Shown here: positions 52,138-61,644 of the stretch, piece by piece | How positions within the stretch are numbered: the first letter of the stretch is position 1 | How the letters are laid out: the number at the start of each line of letters is the position of its first letter | NCBI GenBank assembly: GCA_034408745.1 | Contig: JAWXCM010000054.1 | Span: forward strand, 1 to 64,000 | Direction of reading: 5' to 3' | DNA: 64,000 bases | DNA from: JAWXCM01 sp034408745 | Lineage (GTDB): Bacteria > Acidobacteriota > Terriglobia > Bryobacterales > Bryobacteraceae | Position numbers and translations under genes: made by a program | Notes under the pieces: generated by a model | The model's input: only the letters and a program-made list of their open reading frames with translations | Told to the model about the DNA's origin: nothing | Databases searched by the model: none

Positions 52138-53526
52138 ATGCGTATTCTTGTCTGTCTGGCCGTTGGTCTCACCGCTTTTGCCCAGCCGTGGCCGCCAGTT
52201 CCGGCCGAAGCTCATCCGGAGCGATTCGGGCACGGAATTCAGCGGACCATGGCGTTGCTCGCTACCAGCACCCCCGAGCACCGGAACCCGGTTCGGATAC
52301 TGTTCTACGGGCAGTCGATCACGAAACAGGAGTGGTCCCAGGCGGTGGCGCAGGACCTTCGGACGCGCTTCCCGTATGCGGATCTGAGCATTGAGAATCG
52401 TGCGATTGGCGGGTACAGCACAGAGTTTCTGATTCGCACCCTCCCACACGATGTGTATGGCTTCTGTCCGGACCTGATTATTTTTCACGATTTCGGTGGG
52501 CAGGACAATTACACCAAAATCATTGAGGGAATTCGCCAGAATACGACAGCTGAAATTCTGATGCAGTCTTATTATCCGACGTGGTTTCCCGCAGAGGGCG
52601 ACCCCGTGGACGAAGCCAGAGTGAAGCGCGAGGCCGCCAACGACGCGTACAGCTTCGAGTTCATGCCGAAGCTTTGTGAGAAGCATGGCTGTGAGGTGGT
52701 GGATGTGCGCCGCCCCTGGTCGGAGTACCTGAAGACCAACAAACTGCGGGCGTCGGCTGTGCTGCGCGACGGCGTCCATTTGAACGGCCAGGGCAACTAC
52801 CTGCTGACTGAGATCACCAAACGGCATCTGCGGTATGATCCTTCGTTGCCGCGAAAGGAGAACCCCGTGCGGACAGTTCGGGTTTCCGAAAGCGACTGGA
52901 AGGAGGGCGTCCTGCGCGTGGAATTCGAGGGGAATCGCGTCGAAATCGTGGCGGCCAAAGGTGGTGCGTACCACGCTGCGGCTGCCGATGTTCGCATTGA
53001 CGGGAAGGTGCCGTCCTCTTTGCAGGAGTTGTATTTCATCACCAGGCCCACCGACACATTCGCCGTCGACTGGCCCTCCGTCAATCGTGTCAGCAATACG
53101 AAGCCGCTGCTGGCCGAAGACTGGACGCTGCGGGTACTGGAGACCAACGAAGACGACTCAAAGTGGAAGTTTGAGGTAACGGGGTCCAGAACAGGCGCCG
53201 ACGGCGTGGGAGTCAGCACGGAGCGGTTCGAATCGAAGTCAGGGCGTGTGGTGATCGAGCCAGGTGACTACGGAGTGAACCGGGCGTTTCGCCTCCGCAA
53301 GCAGCTCACGCCGGTGGGGTTCGAGGTGACCTGGCGCGTGGTGCCAATGTTCACCGACCGGTACGTGTCGCCCCGCGTCGCCGATCCTGCTCGTGAGTAC
53401 GTAACGGTCGCGGCATCAGGGCTGTCGAACGGAAGGCACGTGCTGGAACTGCGAGCGGCAGGAAAGACGCTCCCGCCGCTTCGCGAAATCCGAATCTACC
53501 GTCCGGCGGCGGCAGGCGCGAACTGA
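52138..53526 (+). CDS. Exported SGNH/GDSL-type hydrolase
   Basis: 462 residues with a signal peptide (ending TAFAQ). The catalytic elements are Ser60 in FYGQSITKQEW, Gly and Asn in the ENRAIGGYSTE and FHDFGGQDNYTK segments, and the Asp-x2-His pair in RDGVHLNGQGN. The C-terminal half is a beta-rich domain without a clear family. Such enzymes deacetylate sugars or cleave esters on plant polysaccharides. Its end overlaps the convergent UxaC-like gene by 31 bases. Confidence 0.85.
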   Translation: MRILVCLAVGLTAFAQPWPPVPAEAHPERFGHGIQRTMALLATSTPEHRNPVRILFYGQSITKQEWSQAVAQDLRTRFPYADLSIENRAIGGYSTEFLIRTLPHDVYGFCPDLIIFHDFGGQDNYTKIIEGIRQNTTAEILMQSYYPTWFPAEGDPVDEARVKREAANDAYSFEFMPKLCEKHGCEVVDVRRPWSEYLKTNKLRASAVLRDGVHLNGQGNYLLTEITKRHLRYDPSLPRKENPVRTVRVSESDWKEGVLRVEFEGNRVEIVAAKGGAYHAAAADVRIDGKVPSSLQELYFITRPTDTFAVDWPSVNRVSNTKPLLAEDWTLRVLETNEDDSKWKFEVTGSRTGADGVGVSTERFESKSGRVVIEPGDYGVNRAFRLRKQLTPVGFEVTWRVVPMFTDRYVSPRVADPAREYVTVAASGLSNGRHVLELRAAGKTLPPLREIRIYRPAAAGAN

Positions 53527-54755
53527 GTAAAATTTCCCCGGAACATACGCTTGACGTCATGCTCGATATCGGCCTTCGTCACCGGCCGACCATCCTCGGC
53601 TAACGTCGAGTACGTCTGCGTAAGAATGGGAGCCAGCGTGCGGCGCGTGTTCCGCCACTTGTAGATCAGTTGCTCCAGCACGCGCGCGTCGGAATGCTGG
53701 GGAATGAAACTGGCTCCGAGCATCTCAACGCGCTCGCGAGTCACCTCCTCCACAACCGAAGGATTGTTGAGGAACCACCAGCAGCCGAACGGCATCATAT
53801 TTCGGAATTTTCGCGCATAGACGCATAATTCATGCTGATTTTCCCGGCTCAGCAGGCTGACCAGAAAGCGATTTGCCGGGAATCGACGGCAAATAGTCTC
53901 GAGCGCACGCAGGTCAGCCAGGCCCGATGCGTCGCCGGCGAGCCGCAGGTCGGGATTGACCAGATACCGCACGCCGATCATCAGCGACAGCGGGATGTTC
54001 GCCTGGCGGCAGACCGGAAGCACGGCGTCGGCAAGCAGACGGCCGCGAGGGCTGTCTTCGGGGAAGGCGAACGTGTCGGGCAGGGAGCACGCGGCGTATA
54101 CCGGTTTCATCGTCGTGATCCAGCGCTCAAGGAAACGCCGCACTTCGCCTGCCGATTCGGAAGCCGACTCGTCGACCGAGTAGCCCTGCGCCCGCAGGAT
54201 CTCCCAGTGGTCCGACCACTTGTTGAGAATGCGATCCAGCCGCAGCACGGCGTGAAAGCGCGGGTCGGCCTGCGGCCTGGCGGCCCAGAGTGGAGCTTCC
54301 TTTGGATCCAGCGGATCGTTGGTCATCACCACGTCGCTCACGCCCGAGAGCTGGAGTACATTGCCGATGTGCGTGTGCAGATTCTGCGATTCGAAGAACC
54401 TCCGCGCCTCGGTTAAATCCGCCGAGGCTGTCGGAAGTCCGAACGCCTGCAGCACGGCGACAACCCCGCGTGTCGCCTCGGAGATCGGGGCGTTGTCGAC
54501 GAACAGCGTCTTCCAGATCAGGTCGGCCTGGGCGCGCTTCGACAGCGAGAAATACTGCGCGGGTTCCATCGTGCTGGAGCGGAACAGCTCCGCCTCCAGG
54601 TAGTGATACGTAACCAGCTCATCGATACCCCACAGTCCCAGCTTGCCAAGCGAGGGCTGAAACAGGTGGGTGTGCATGTCGATGAAAGCGGTCGACTGCA
54701 GCACGTCGGACACGGCTCCGGCAATCTGGCCGGACGACAGGGGTTCAGGCATCAA
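53496..54755 (-). CDS. Glucuronate isomerase (UxaC)-like amidohydrolase-superfamily protein
   Basis: 419 residues. Near the N-terminus is the HTHLF metal motif, and further on WWFLNNPSVVEEVT with PANRFLVSLLSRENQHEL and FIPQHSDARVLEQ, all resembling UxaC. It is shorter and more diverged than typical UxaC, so uronate isomerase activity is likely but not certain. No signal peptide is seen. It stands beside a mannonate-dehydratase-like gene, as expected for a uronate pathway. The start could be either of the two leading ATG codons. Confidence 0.8.
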   Translation of the reverse strand: MMPEPLSSGQIAGAVSDVLQSTAFIDMHTHLFQPSLGKLGLWGIDELVTYHYLEAELFRSSTMEPAQYFSLSKRAQADLIWKTLFVDNAPISEATRGVVAVLQAFGLPTASADLTEARRFFESQNLHTHIGNVLQLSGVSDVVMTNDPLDPKEAPLWAARPQADPRFHAVLRLDRILNKWSDHWEILRAQGYSVDESASESAGEVRRFLERWITTMKPVYAACSLPDTFAFPEDSPRGRLLADAVLPVCRQANIPLSLMIGVRYLVNPDLRLAGDASGLADLRALETICRRFPANRFLVSLLSRENQHELCVYARKFRNMMPFGCWWFLNNPSVVEEVTRERVEMLGASFIPQHSDARVLEQLIYKWRNTRRTLAPILTQTYSTLAEDGRPVTKADIEHDVKRMFRGNFTQFAPAAAGR

Positions 54756-54776
54756 TTCCAGACTACGACATGGCGG

Positions 54777-55043
54777 TCAGGCGTGTGTGTACTCGCCTTC
54801 GCCCTGGTTTACGTAGCGCATGTTGAGTTCGGCAAGATAGAGTGGGTTGCCGTCGGGGTCACGGAATCCGGCGAAGTTCCCCGATTTGCCGCGATTCACC
54901 GGACCGTCGAACTGCACGCCTTTCGCTTGCAGTTTCCGGACGCGGCCGGCCGGCATCTCGGCGGAAGCGGGGTGTAGCCCAATGGTCAGCCCTCGATGCC
55001 ACTCCGGTGTACATCTTCGCCCCGTTCGGGGGATCTCGTGCAT
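54777..55043 (-). pseudogene. Remnant of a glyoxalase/VOC-family protein
   Basis: An 88-codon frame whose second half, KAKGV-like RKLQAKGVQFDGPV and NFAGFRDPDGNPLYLAEL, is a clear VOC C-terminal half. Before it only LTIGLHPAS is recognisable; the N-terminal half and the block that normally follows HP are absent. A full VOC protein has about 130 residues. It looks like a fragment with at least one internal deletion. It is divergent from the UxuA-like gene (30 bases). Confidence 0.6.
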
Positions 55044-55073
55044 GTCGGGCCAATCAGAAGTAAGCTATTCCCA

Positions 55074-56180
55074 ATGGAACAGACCAGACGTGATGTCCTA
55101 AAAGCCGCCCCGTTAGCGCTCGCCGCGACAGCCGTACCCGCCGCCGCGCAGATACCGGGACCTCGAAATGAAGGGGCTGACACTCCGAAGATTTGCCTGG
55201 AGATGGGCGGTGGCTCGCTGGCCGCTGGCGACTTCAATGAGGCAGGCATGCGCCGTGTGCGGCAACTCGGAGTGAGCTACGTGCTCTCCGGCGGGCCGCG
55301 TGTGCCCTGGACCGAAGACGATCTCCGAACCCGGATCGCCAACTGTAAAACTGGCGGCATCACGCTTTACAACCTGATGATCGGCGGCTATCAGAAGACT
55401 CTGTACGGCCAGCCAGGGCGCGATGAAGAAATTGAAAACGTCATCAAATCGATTCGGGCAGCGGGAAAAGCGGGACTGCCGGTAGTCGAGTACAACTTCT
55501 ATGCGCATCGAGCCATGGAAGGTTACTACGAGAAAGTGGGTCGCGCAAACTCCGGTCACACCGCATTCGATTACGACAAAATGAAGGACCTCCCGCCGCT
55601 GGAACGGGAAGGCGCGCACAGCCTGGACGAGATGTGGAATAACATCACCTACTTCCTCAAGGCGGTGATTCCGGTGGCGCACGAATCGGGCGTGCGCATG
55701 GCGCTGCATCCTAACGATCCACCCTCGCCCATGAGCCGTGGCTCCGGTCAGATCATGGGGACGCTCGCCGGCTGGAAGAAGCTGATTTCCATCGTCGACA
55801 GCCCGTCGAACGGCATCACCTTCGATTGCGGAGTCACGCGCGAGATGGGCGAGAATCCAGTGGAAGTGGCGAAATACTTCGGATCCCGGGACCGAATCAA
55901 TCACGTGCATTTCCGCAACGTCATTGTCGAGAAGCCGTACGAAAAATACGCCGAGGTCTGGCTGGACGAGGGACAAGTCGACATGTTCGCTGTGATGAAG
56001 GAGCTGGTTCGGGCAAAGTACAAGCGGACTATTTATCCCGAGCACCCGCGTGCCATCGACTATGACCGCGAGCATCCCGGGTTCCGCACCGCCTACCCAG
56101 GCGGCGGTGGCTACGCCGCCTTTTCTTATAACGTCGGATATGCGAAAGCGATGCTGCAGGCCGCGCTCGCTTCCGTTTAA
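55074..56180 (+). CDS. Tat-exported mannonate dehydratase (UxuA)-like protein
   Basis: 368 residues with a twin-arginine signal (MEQTRRDVLKAAPLAL). The mature part has the UxuA barrel: a conserved metal His in RMALHPNDPPSP, FDCGVTREMGENPVEV, and INHVHFRNVIVE with another ligand. UxuA dehydrates mannonate to 2-keto-3-deoxygluconate in glucuronate breakdown and is normally cytoplasmic, so export is unusual. The next gene starts 11 bases on and is probably co-transcribed. Confidence 0.85.
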   Translation: MEQTRRDVLKAAPLALAATAVPAAAQIPGPRNEGADTPKICLEMGGGSLAAGDFNEAGMRRVRQLGVSYVLSGGPRVPWTEDDLRTRIANCKTGGITLYNLMIGGYQKTLYGQPGRDEEIENVIKSIRAAGKAGLPVVEYNFYAHRAMEGYYEKVGRANSGHTAFDYDKMKDLPPLEREGAHSLDEMWNNITYFLKAVIPVAHESGVRMALHPNDPPSPMSRGSGQIMGTLAGWKKLISIVDSPSNGITFDCGVTREMGENPVEVAKYFGSRDRINHVHFRNVIVEKPYEKYAEVWLDEGQVDMFAVMKELVRAKYKRTIYPEHPRAIDYDREHPGFRTAYPGGGGYAAFSYNVGYAKAMLQAALASV

Positions 56181-56191
56181 GGGAATAATGA

Positions 56192-58225
56192 ATGCGAATT
56201 TCGGTTTGTATTCTGCTCTGTGCAGCCGCCGCGGTGCGGGCTCAGGCGGGAGAGCTGTTCCGTAGCGACTTTTCGGCGCTTCCACCGGGCTTGCTGTCGG
56301 CACCGGTCGGGCAGTTGAACGGTGCAGTGCAGGAGTATCACTACCTTCCGTACCGGGGCGTCGCCACAGCGCCCTGGTACAACCCGATCTCGCACCACGA
56401 CGGCTGGGTTGCGGGTGACGAAGACGGCAAGACCTATGTGGAACAGCATCTGATCCACGACCAGCCAATGCGGTTTCAGCCTCTGTTCGTGACCGGCGAC
56501 CCGCTCTGGACCAGCTATACCGTGTCGGCCCGGGTGAAGCCGCTGTCTACCTCGGAAATGGCGGGGGTGGTGTTCCGCTATCACACAAATCGTCATTATT
56601 ATCTGTTCTCAATGACCGGAGGCAAACAGGTTCGGCTCGCGTTGCGGCTGCCGCTGGAGAAGAAACTCCGCACCATCGACTGGCGTGAGCTGGGGTCAGC
56701 CGACTTCGCCTACGACACGAAGCGCTGGTACGAATTGCGTGTCGAGAACGACGGGCCGAAGATCCGCGCCTACGTGGACGGCAAGCTGGTGATCGAGGCG
56801 ACGGACTCGGAGATCGTAACAGGACGGGCGGGGCTCTCGGCGAACATACCGGCGCGCTTCACAGACTTTCGCGTGACGGCTTCGGACGACACGCAACGCA
56901 AGATCCAGTCGGCAATAGCAGCGCGTCAGAAGGAACTGGATGCCCTGCAGGCGAGCAACCCAAAGCCGAAGCTGTGGAAGAAGTTCGACACGCCGAAGTT
57001 CGGTGCCGGACGCAATGTACGGTTCGGCGACCTCGACGGCGACGGGCAAGTCGACATGCTGATCGCCCAGAATATCCCCAAAGTGCGCGGAGATGCGTTC
57101 GACCACATCAGTAGCCTCACGGCGGTGACGCTGGACGGCAAGGTGCTTTGGCAGGTTGGCCGGCCCGATGCTCGCAACGGCCTGCTGACCAACGACACGC
57201 CCTTTCAGATTAAAGATGTCGACGGCGATGGCAAGAACGAAGTCGTGATGGTGAAGGATTTCCAGATCCAGATTCTGGAGGGCGCGACGGGCAAGGTCCG
57301 GCAACGCACGTGGATGCCTGTGGCGCCGGCCGAGAACAAGGAGCGCCCATACGACCTGAATAGCGGCGATTCCATGCTGTTTCTTAACCTTTCAGGCAAT
57401 CCTGGCCGAAGGGAACTGCTCGTCAAGGATCGGTACAACACGTTCTGGGTGTTCGCCAACGATCTGCGCCTGTTGTGGACCGGCAACGGCAAGACCGGGC
57501 ACTACCCCTATCCGATGGATATGGACGGCGACGGGCTGGATGAGTTTGTCATCGGTGCAGCGCTGTGGTCGAAGGGGAAGCAACTCTGGTCGCACGACGA
57601 GGCACTGAAGGACCACGCCGATGCGATTTCCGCCGGCAACTTTACGGGCCGTGCGGGCGCTGAGCCCCGCATCTATCAGTGCGGCAGCGACGAAGGCTTC
57701 CTGGTGTTTGCGCGCGATGGAAAGATCTTGAAGCAGGTTCTGCTGGGTCACGCGCAAACGCAGAGCGTTGGCAAGTACCGGCCGGAGATGCCCGGGCTTC
57801 AGATCCTGATCTCGAACTTCTGGCGCAATACGGGCATTGTCACCATGTTCGACCCCGATGGCAACATGCTCGCGCAGGAGGAACTGATTCCAGGATCGAG
57901 TCACTTGCAGCCCGTGAACTGGCGCGGCGACGGCCAGGAGTTCGCGATGCTGAACGCTAGTCCTTCGGGGGGTGGCCTTGTAGACGGCAAGCTTCGGACC
58001 GCGGTGGCGTTCCCTGACGACGGGCACCCGACGCTCGCTTACCAGGTGATGGACGTGACCGGCGACGCCCGGGATGAAATCATCGTATGGGATCAGAGCA
58101 GCGTGTGGATCTACACGCAGGACCGGCCCTTTGCGGGCTCGCGGTTGTACAAACCGCAGCGGAATCCGAATTACAACGACTCGAATTACAGGGCCACCGT
58201 GTCGCTTCCCGGCTGGCGGGAGTAA
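56192..58225 (+). CDS. Secreted LamG-like plus FG-GAP repeat protein
   Basis: 677 residues with a signal peptide (ending AVRAQ). Residues 60-230 look like a LamG/DUF1080 beta-sandwich (SARVKPLSTSEMAGVVF, RAYVDGKLVIEAT). The remainder contains repeated FG-GAP-type calcium loops: FGDLDGDGQVDMLIA, KDVDGDGKNEVVMV and MDMDGDGLDEFVIG. This resembles the propeller of rhamnogalacturonan lyases of family 11, but I see no certain catalytic site. It likely binds or acts on polysaccharide outside the cell. Confidence 0.8.
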   Translation: MRISVCILLCAAAAVRAQAGELFRSDFSALPPGLLSAPVGQLNGAVQEYHYLPYRGVATAPWYNPISHHDGWVAGDEDGKTYVEQHLIHDQPMRFQPLFVTGDPLWTSYTVSARVKPLSTSEMAGVVFRYHTNRHYYLFSMTGGKQVRLALRLPLEKKLRTIDWRELGSADFAYDTKRWYELRVENDGPKIRAYVDGKLVIEATDSEIVTGRAGLSANIPARFTDFRVTASDDTQRKIQSAIAARQKELDALQASNPKPKLWKKFDTPKFGAGRNVRFGDLDGDGQVDMLIAQNIPKVRGDAFDHISSLTAVTLDGKVLWQVGRPDARNGLLTNDTPFQIKDVDGDGKNEVVMVKDFQIQILEGATGKVRQRTWMPVAPAENKERPYDLNSGDSMLFLNLSGNPGRRELLVKDRYNTFWVFANDLRLLWTGNGKTGHYPYPMDMDGDGLDEFVIGAALWSKGKQLWSHDEALKDHADAISAGNFTGRAGAEPRIYQCGSDEGFLVFARDGKILKQVLLGHAQTQSVGKYRPEMPGLQILISNFWRNTGIVTMFDPDGNMLAQEELIPGSSHLQPVNWRGDGQEFAMLNASPSGGGLVDGKLRTAVAFPDDGHPTLAYQVMDVTGDARDEIIVWDQSSVWIYTQDRPFAGSRLYKPQRNPNYNDSNYRATVSLPGWRE

Positions 58226-58226
58226 C

Positions 58227-59390
58227 TCAGCGATGCCACAGATTCCAGGTGATCAGCGCGGTGATCGCCTGCACGCTCACGAACAGCGCGACGCATGCCG
58301 GCCAGCCGCCCATCGTCCACAGGTAGCCTGGCACGGACGAGCCGACGCTGCCGCCCAGGTAGTAGAACGTGACATACAGCCCGACCGCCAGAGCTTTGTT
58401 GTGTTTCGCCACCAGGCCGATATAGCTGCTGGAGCAGGCCTGGGCGATGAACACACCGGCGCATGCCAGCGCGAGGCCTAAGACCACGACTGCCAGGGAG
58501 TGACTCAGCGTCAGCAACAGTCCAGTCGACGAGCAGGCAATCGCGAACGCCATCGTGATTCGCTGTCCATATTTGTCGATCACTTTTCCCGCATTCGGCG
58601 TGATGAAGGCACCGAACAGATATACGAAGAACAGGGATCCGATAGCGCCCGGCGTGAGTAAGAACGGCGGCGCAGCAAGATAGAACGTGATGAAAGTGAA
58701 GGCTCCAAGCAGAGAGAACAACACACAGAAGCCAGCCACGTAGGTGCCGAGCAGTTTGCCGTTCTTCAGGTGGTCGATGGCTATGGACACAAGCGACGTG
58801 CCCGCCTCCCGCCGCACGAACTTTGTTTCCTTCGGCAGAACACGGGACAGCACGGATGCGCCGATCAGCCCGATGCAGCCGAGCGCGACAAAAGACCAGC
58901 GCCAGTCCATGTGTGTCGCGACCATGCCTGAGAGCAGCCGGCTGACGAACCCGCCCAGGATCGTCCCCGATACGTATGAGGCAGTCGCGACTCCGACGCC
59001 CTTACCCGCCCATTCCTCCTGGATGTACGCGACGGTGATGGCAAACACGCCCGGTGTCACGAGCCCACCCAAAAACCGCCAGGCGACCAGTGTCCAGAGA
59101 TCGGTGGATGTGGCCGCTCCCATCGTGATGAAGGCCAGCAACCATGCCGACCAGAGAATGACTCGCTTGCGTCCGAACTTGTCTGCCACAGTTCCAATCA
59201 AAGGTGCCGCCAGAGCCACGCCAAAGGTTCCAGCCGTGACGGTCAGGCCCGCTTCCACCTTGGTCGCGCCGAAAATGCGGATGAATTCGGGCAACAGCGG
59301 CTGTGTAGCGAAGATGTTCAGAAAGGCGCAAAATCCGGCCAGAACCACGGGCAGAGTGCTGCGCGGGGATGAGGCCACGGCTGTGGTCAT
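58227..59390 (-). CDS. MFS transporter (YnfM/inner-membrane efflux type)
   Basis: 387 residues from ATG 59390, 12 predicted spans. The MFS loop ADKFGRKRVILWSAW follows span 2, and AWRFLGGLVTPGVFAITVAY marks span 4. The order resembles YnfM-type transporters, which are drug/H+ antiporter-like. No substrate can be assigned. The stop is one base from the stop of the convergent FG-GAP gene. Confidence 0.9.
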   Translation of the reverse strand: MTTAVASSPRSTLPVVLAGFCAFLNIFATQPLLPEFIRIFGATKVEAGLTVTAGTFGVALAAPLIGTVADKFGRKRVILWSAWLLAFITMGAATSTDLWTLVAWRFLGGLVTPGVFAITVAYIQEEWAGKGVGVATASYVSGTILGGFVSRLLSGMVATHMDWRWSFVALGCIGLIGASVLSRVLPKETKFVRREAGTSLVSIAIDHLKNGKLLGTYVAGFCVLFSLLGAFTFITFYLAAPPFLLTPGAIGSLFFVYLFGAFITPNAGKVIDKYGQRITMAFAIACSSTGLLLTLSHSLAVVVLGLALACAGVFIAQACSSSYIGLVAKHNKALAVGLYVTFYYLGGSVGSSVPGYLWTMGGWPACVALFVSVQAITALITWNLWHR

Positions 59391-59432
59391 CTCTCTATTC
59401 TGCACGCTGCTGTCTGGGGCATACTGGTTGTG

Positions 59433-60094
59433 ATGAAAAGCCTGTTCCTGATCCTGCTCGCCATTGCCGTGTGCCATGCGCAGACGGCCACCGTCTCACT
59501 TACTCCAGTCAGTAAGTTGAAGCTGCGGAACGTGACCGCGGAGGCAGTTACCTTCAAAGGGAAAGCAGCTGTCCGTCTGACCGACGCCGGGGCACCCGAC
59601 CCTGGAGACGGCAAGCGCCTGGCCCTCATCCACGGGACCGACTTCGCCGACGGCACCATTGAATTCGACCTTGCAGGCGACCGCATCCCGGGAGCACCGG
59701 AAGGCGCCAAGGGCTTCAGCGGGCTTGCTTTTCGCGTCAGCCCGGACGGCGCCAGATAGAAGCTTTCTACCTGCGACCCTACAACGGCCGTATCGACGAC
59801 CAGGTGATGCGTAACCACTCCGTCCAGTACATTGCTATCCCGGAGTGGCCATGGCGCAGGCTGCGTGAGGAGACACCGAAGAAGTACGAGACCTACGTGG
59901 ACCTGGTGCCAGGCGAGTGGACGAAGGTGAAGATCGAGGTGAGAGGTGACAAGGCGAAGCTCTACGTGGGCGGTGCCGTACAACCGACTCTGATCGTGAA
60001 CGACCTAAAACATGGCCCTGGCCGTGGCGCGCTGGCGCTTTGGATCGATCCGGGGACAGTGGCGCATTTCGCCAGCCTGCGCGTTTCGAAGTGA
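59433..60094 (+). pseudogene. LamG/DUF1080-like secreted protein, broken by a frameshift near 59756
   Basis: The first frame encodes a signal peptide (MKSLFLILLAIAVCHAQ) and a beta-rich stretch (GTDFADGTIEFDLAG) and stops at TAG 59757-59759. From 59756 another frame continues smoothly with IEAFYLRPYNGRIDDQVM, then LVPGEWTKVKIEVRGDKAKL to 60094. Together they give about 220 residues of a LamG-type domain related to 3-keto-disaccharide hydrolases (DUF1080). One lost base explains the break. The stop is TAG, so selenocysteine is not the reason. Confidence 0.7.
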
Positions 60095-60111
60095 GTCTTT
60101 AGGGGAGTGGG

Positions 60112-60189
60112 TGGGGTGGCTGGAGGGGTTCGAACCCTCGACTTCCAGAACCACAATCTGGCGCTACTACCGACTGAGCTACAGCCACC
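60112..60189 (-). tRNA. tRNA-His (anticodon GTG)
   Basis: On the minus strand GTGGCTG pairs with CAGCCAC before CCCA. The extra 5' G of tRNA-His is encoded at 60189, and the opposite discriminator is C. The anticodon stem CCAGA/TCTGG holds loop TTGTGGT with GTG. The T-arm GGTTCGAACC is standard. It lies 26 bases after argG on the same strand. Confidence 0.96.
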
Positions 60190-60201
60190 ACAATCTTTCC
60201 C

Positions 60202-60207
60202 ATAATA
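60202..60207 (-). promoter_or_regulatory. Candidate -10 box of tRNA-His
   Basis: TATTAT on the minus strand lies 12 bases before the tRNA 5' end, just after the argG stop. No clear -35 box is seen. The tRNA could also be read through from argG. Confidence 0.4.
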
Positions 60208-60215
60208 GCACAGAA

Positions 60216-61577
60216 TTACTGCTTTTTGGCGTCGTCCTCCCCACTTTTCGATGGCTCCGGCAAATGCAGGCTCTCCACGAGACCCGGTCCCAGCATCCCC
60301 GCCTTCGCGTAAACGAACAGCTTGTCGCGAGTGTCAGTGATGTCGAGGTTGCGCATGTGAAGCTGCCCGATGCGGTCTCGGGACGTGAACGGCGCGTTCT
60401 CCACCTTCTCCATCGACAGGCGCTCAGGCTTGTACGTAAGGTTCGGGCTCTCCGTGTCCAGAATCGAATAATCGTTGCCGCGGCGCAGTTCCACGGTCAC
60501 CTCGCCGGTAACAGCTTTGGCGACCCAGCGCTGCAGAGTCTCGCGCAGCATCATCGACTGCGGGTCGAACCAGCGGCCCTCGTAGAGCAAACGGCCGAGC
60601 CGGCGGCCCGAGTCGCGGTACTGCTCGATTGTGCCCTCGTTGTGAATGCCGGTTACCAGCCGCTCATAGGCGATGAAAAGCAACGCCATGCCGGGGGCCT
60701 CGTAGATACCGCGCGACTTCGCTTCAATGATGCGGTTCTCGATCTGGTCCGACATGCCGAGCCCGTGGCGTCCGCCAATTGTATTGGCCTCGTACACCAG
60801 CGCCACCAGATCGCCAAATTCCATCCCGTTGAGGGCGACGGGCATGCCCTCTTCGAAGCGAACCGTAATTTCTTCGGCCTTGATCTCGCAGTCGTTGCGC
60901 CAGAACGGCACACCCATAATCGGCTCGACGATGCGGATGCCCTTGTTCAGGAACTCCAGATCCTTCGCTTCGTGGGTGGCGCCCCAGATATTGGAGTCGG
61001 TGGAATACGCCTTTTCCTTGCTCATCTTGTACGCAAGGCCCGAGCGCTCCATGAACTCCGACATCTCTTTGCGCCCGCCCAGTTCGTCGATGAACAGCGG
61101 ATCCAGCCACGGCTTGTAGATCCGCAGCGCCGGGTTCGCCAGCAGGCCGTAGCGGTAGAACCGCTCGATGTCGTTGCCCTTAAATGTGGAACCGTCGCCC
61201 CAGATATGGACGTCGTCCTCCTGCATCGCCGCGACGAGGATGGTTCCCGTAACCGCGCGTCCGATGGGAGTGGTGTTGAAGTACGGAACACCGGCAGTGG
61301 TGATGTGGAACGCGCCGCACTGGAGCGCGGCCAGACCCTCCCGCACCAGCTGCGGACGACAGTCGACCAGACGAGCCTTCTCAGCGCCGTAGCTCAGAGC
61401 CTTGCGGGGGATCTCGTCGTAATCGGGTTCGTCAGGCTGACCAAGGTTCGCGGTATAGCAGAACGGGATGGCGCCCTTCTGACGCATCCAGTGAATGGCG
61501 GCGCTGGTATCGAGGCCGCCTGAGAATGCGATTCCGACACGTTCGCCGATGGGGAGGGATTCTAAGATTCGCGACAT
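60216..61577 (-). CDS. argG: Argininosuccinate synthase
   Basis: 453 residues, the longer E. coli-like type. It has the P-loop VGIAFSGGLDTSAAIHWM (ATP pyrophosphate site), VPYFNTTPIGRAVTGTIL, and STDSNIWGATHEAKDLEF, which binds citrulline and aspartate. It joins citrulline to aspartate in arginine synthesis. The gene is divergent from the small zinc-ribbon gene and precedes tRNA-His. Confidence 0.96.
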   Translation of the reverse strand: MSRILESLPIGERVGIAFSGGLDTSAAIHWMRQKGAIPFCYTANLGQPDEPDYDEIPRKALSYGAEKARLVDCRPQLVREGLAALQCGAFHITTAGVPYFNTTPIGRAVTGTILVAAMQEDDVHIWGDGSTFKGNDIERFYRYGLLANPALRIYKPWLDPLFIDELGGRKEMSEFMERSGLAYKMSKEKAYSTDSNIWGATHEAKDLEFLNKGIRIVEPIMGVPFWRNDCEIKAEEITVRFEEGMPVALNGMEFGDLVALVYEANTIGGRHGLGMSDQIENRIIEAKSRGIYEAPGMALLFIAYERLVTGIHNEGTIEQYRDSGRRLGRLLYEGRWFDPQSMMLRETLQRWVAKAVTGEVTVELRRGNDYSILDTESPNLTYKPERLSMEKVENAPFTSRDRIGQLHMRNLDITDTRDKLFVYAKAGMLGPGLVESLHLPEPSKSGEDDAKKQ

Positions 61578-61644
61578 GTTGAGCTGAAACCTCCAGATTA
61601 GCGCTCCGCCCGGACCAGGAGATCATGGTTGGCGACCACTCTCC

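Noticed and set aside
59757..59759. TAG inside the LamG-like gene as a recoded codon
   Set aside because: The downstream similarity is in a different frame, so a frameshift, not recoding, explains the break.
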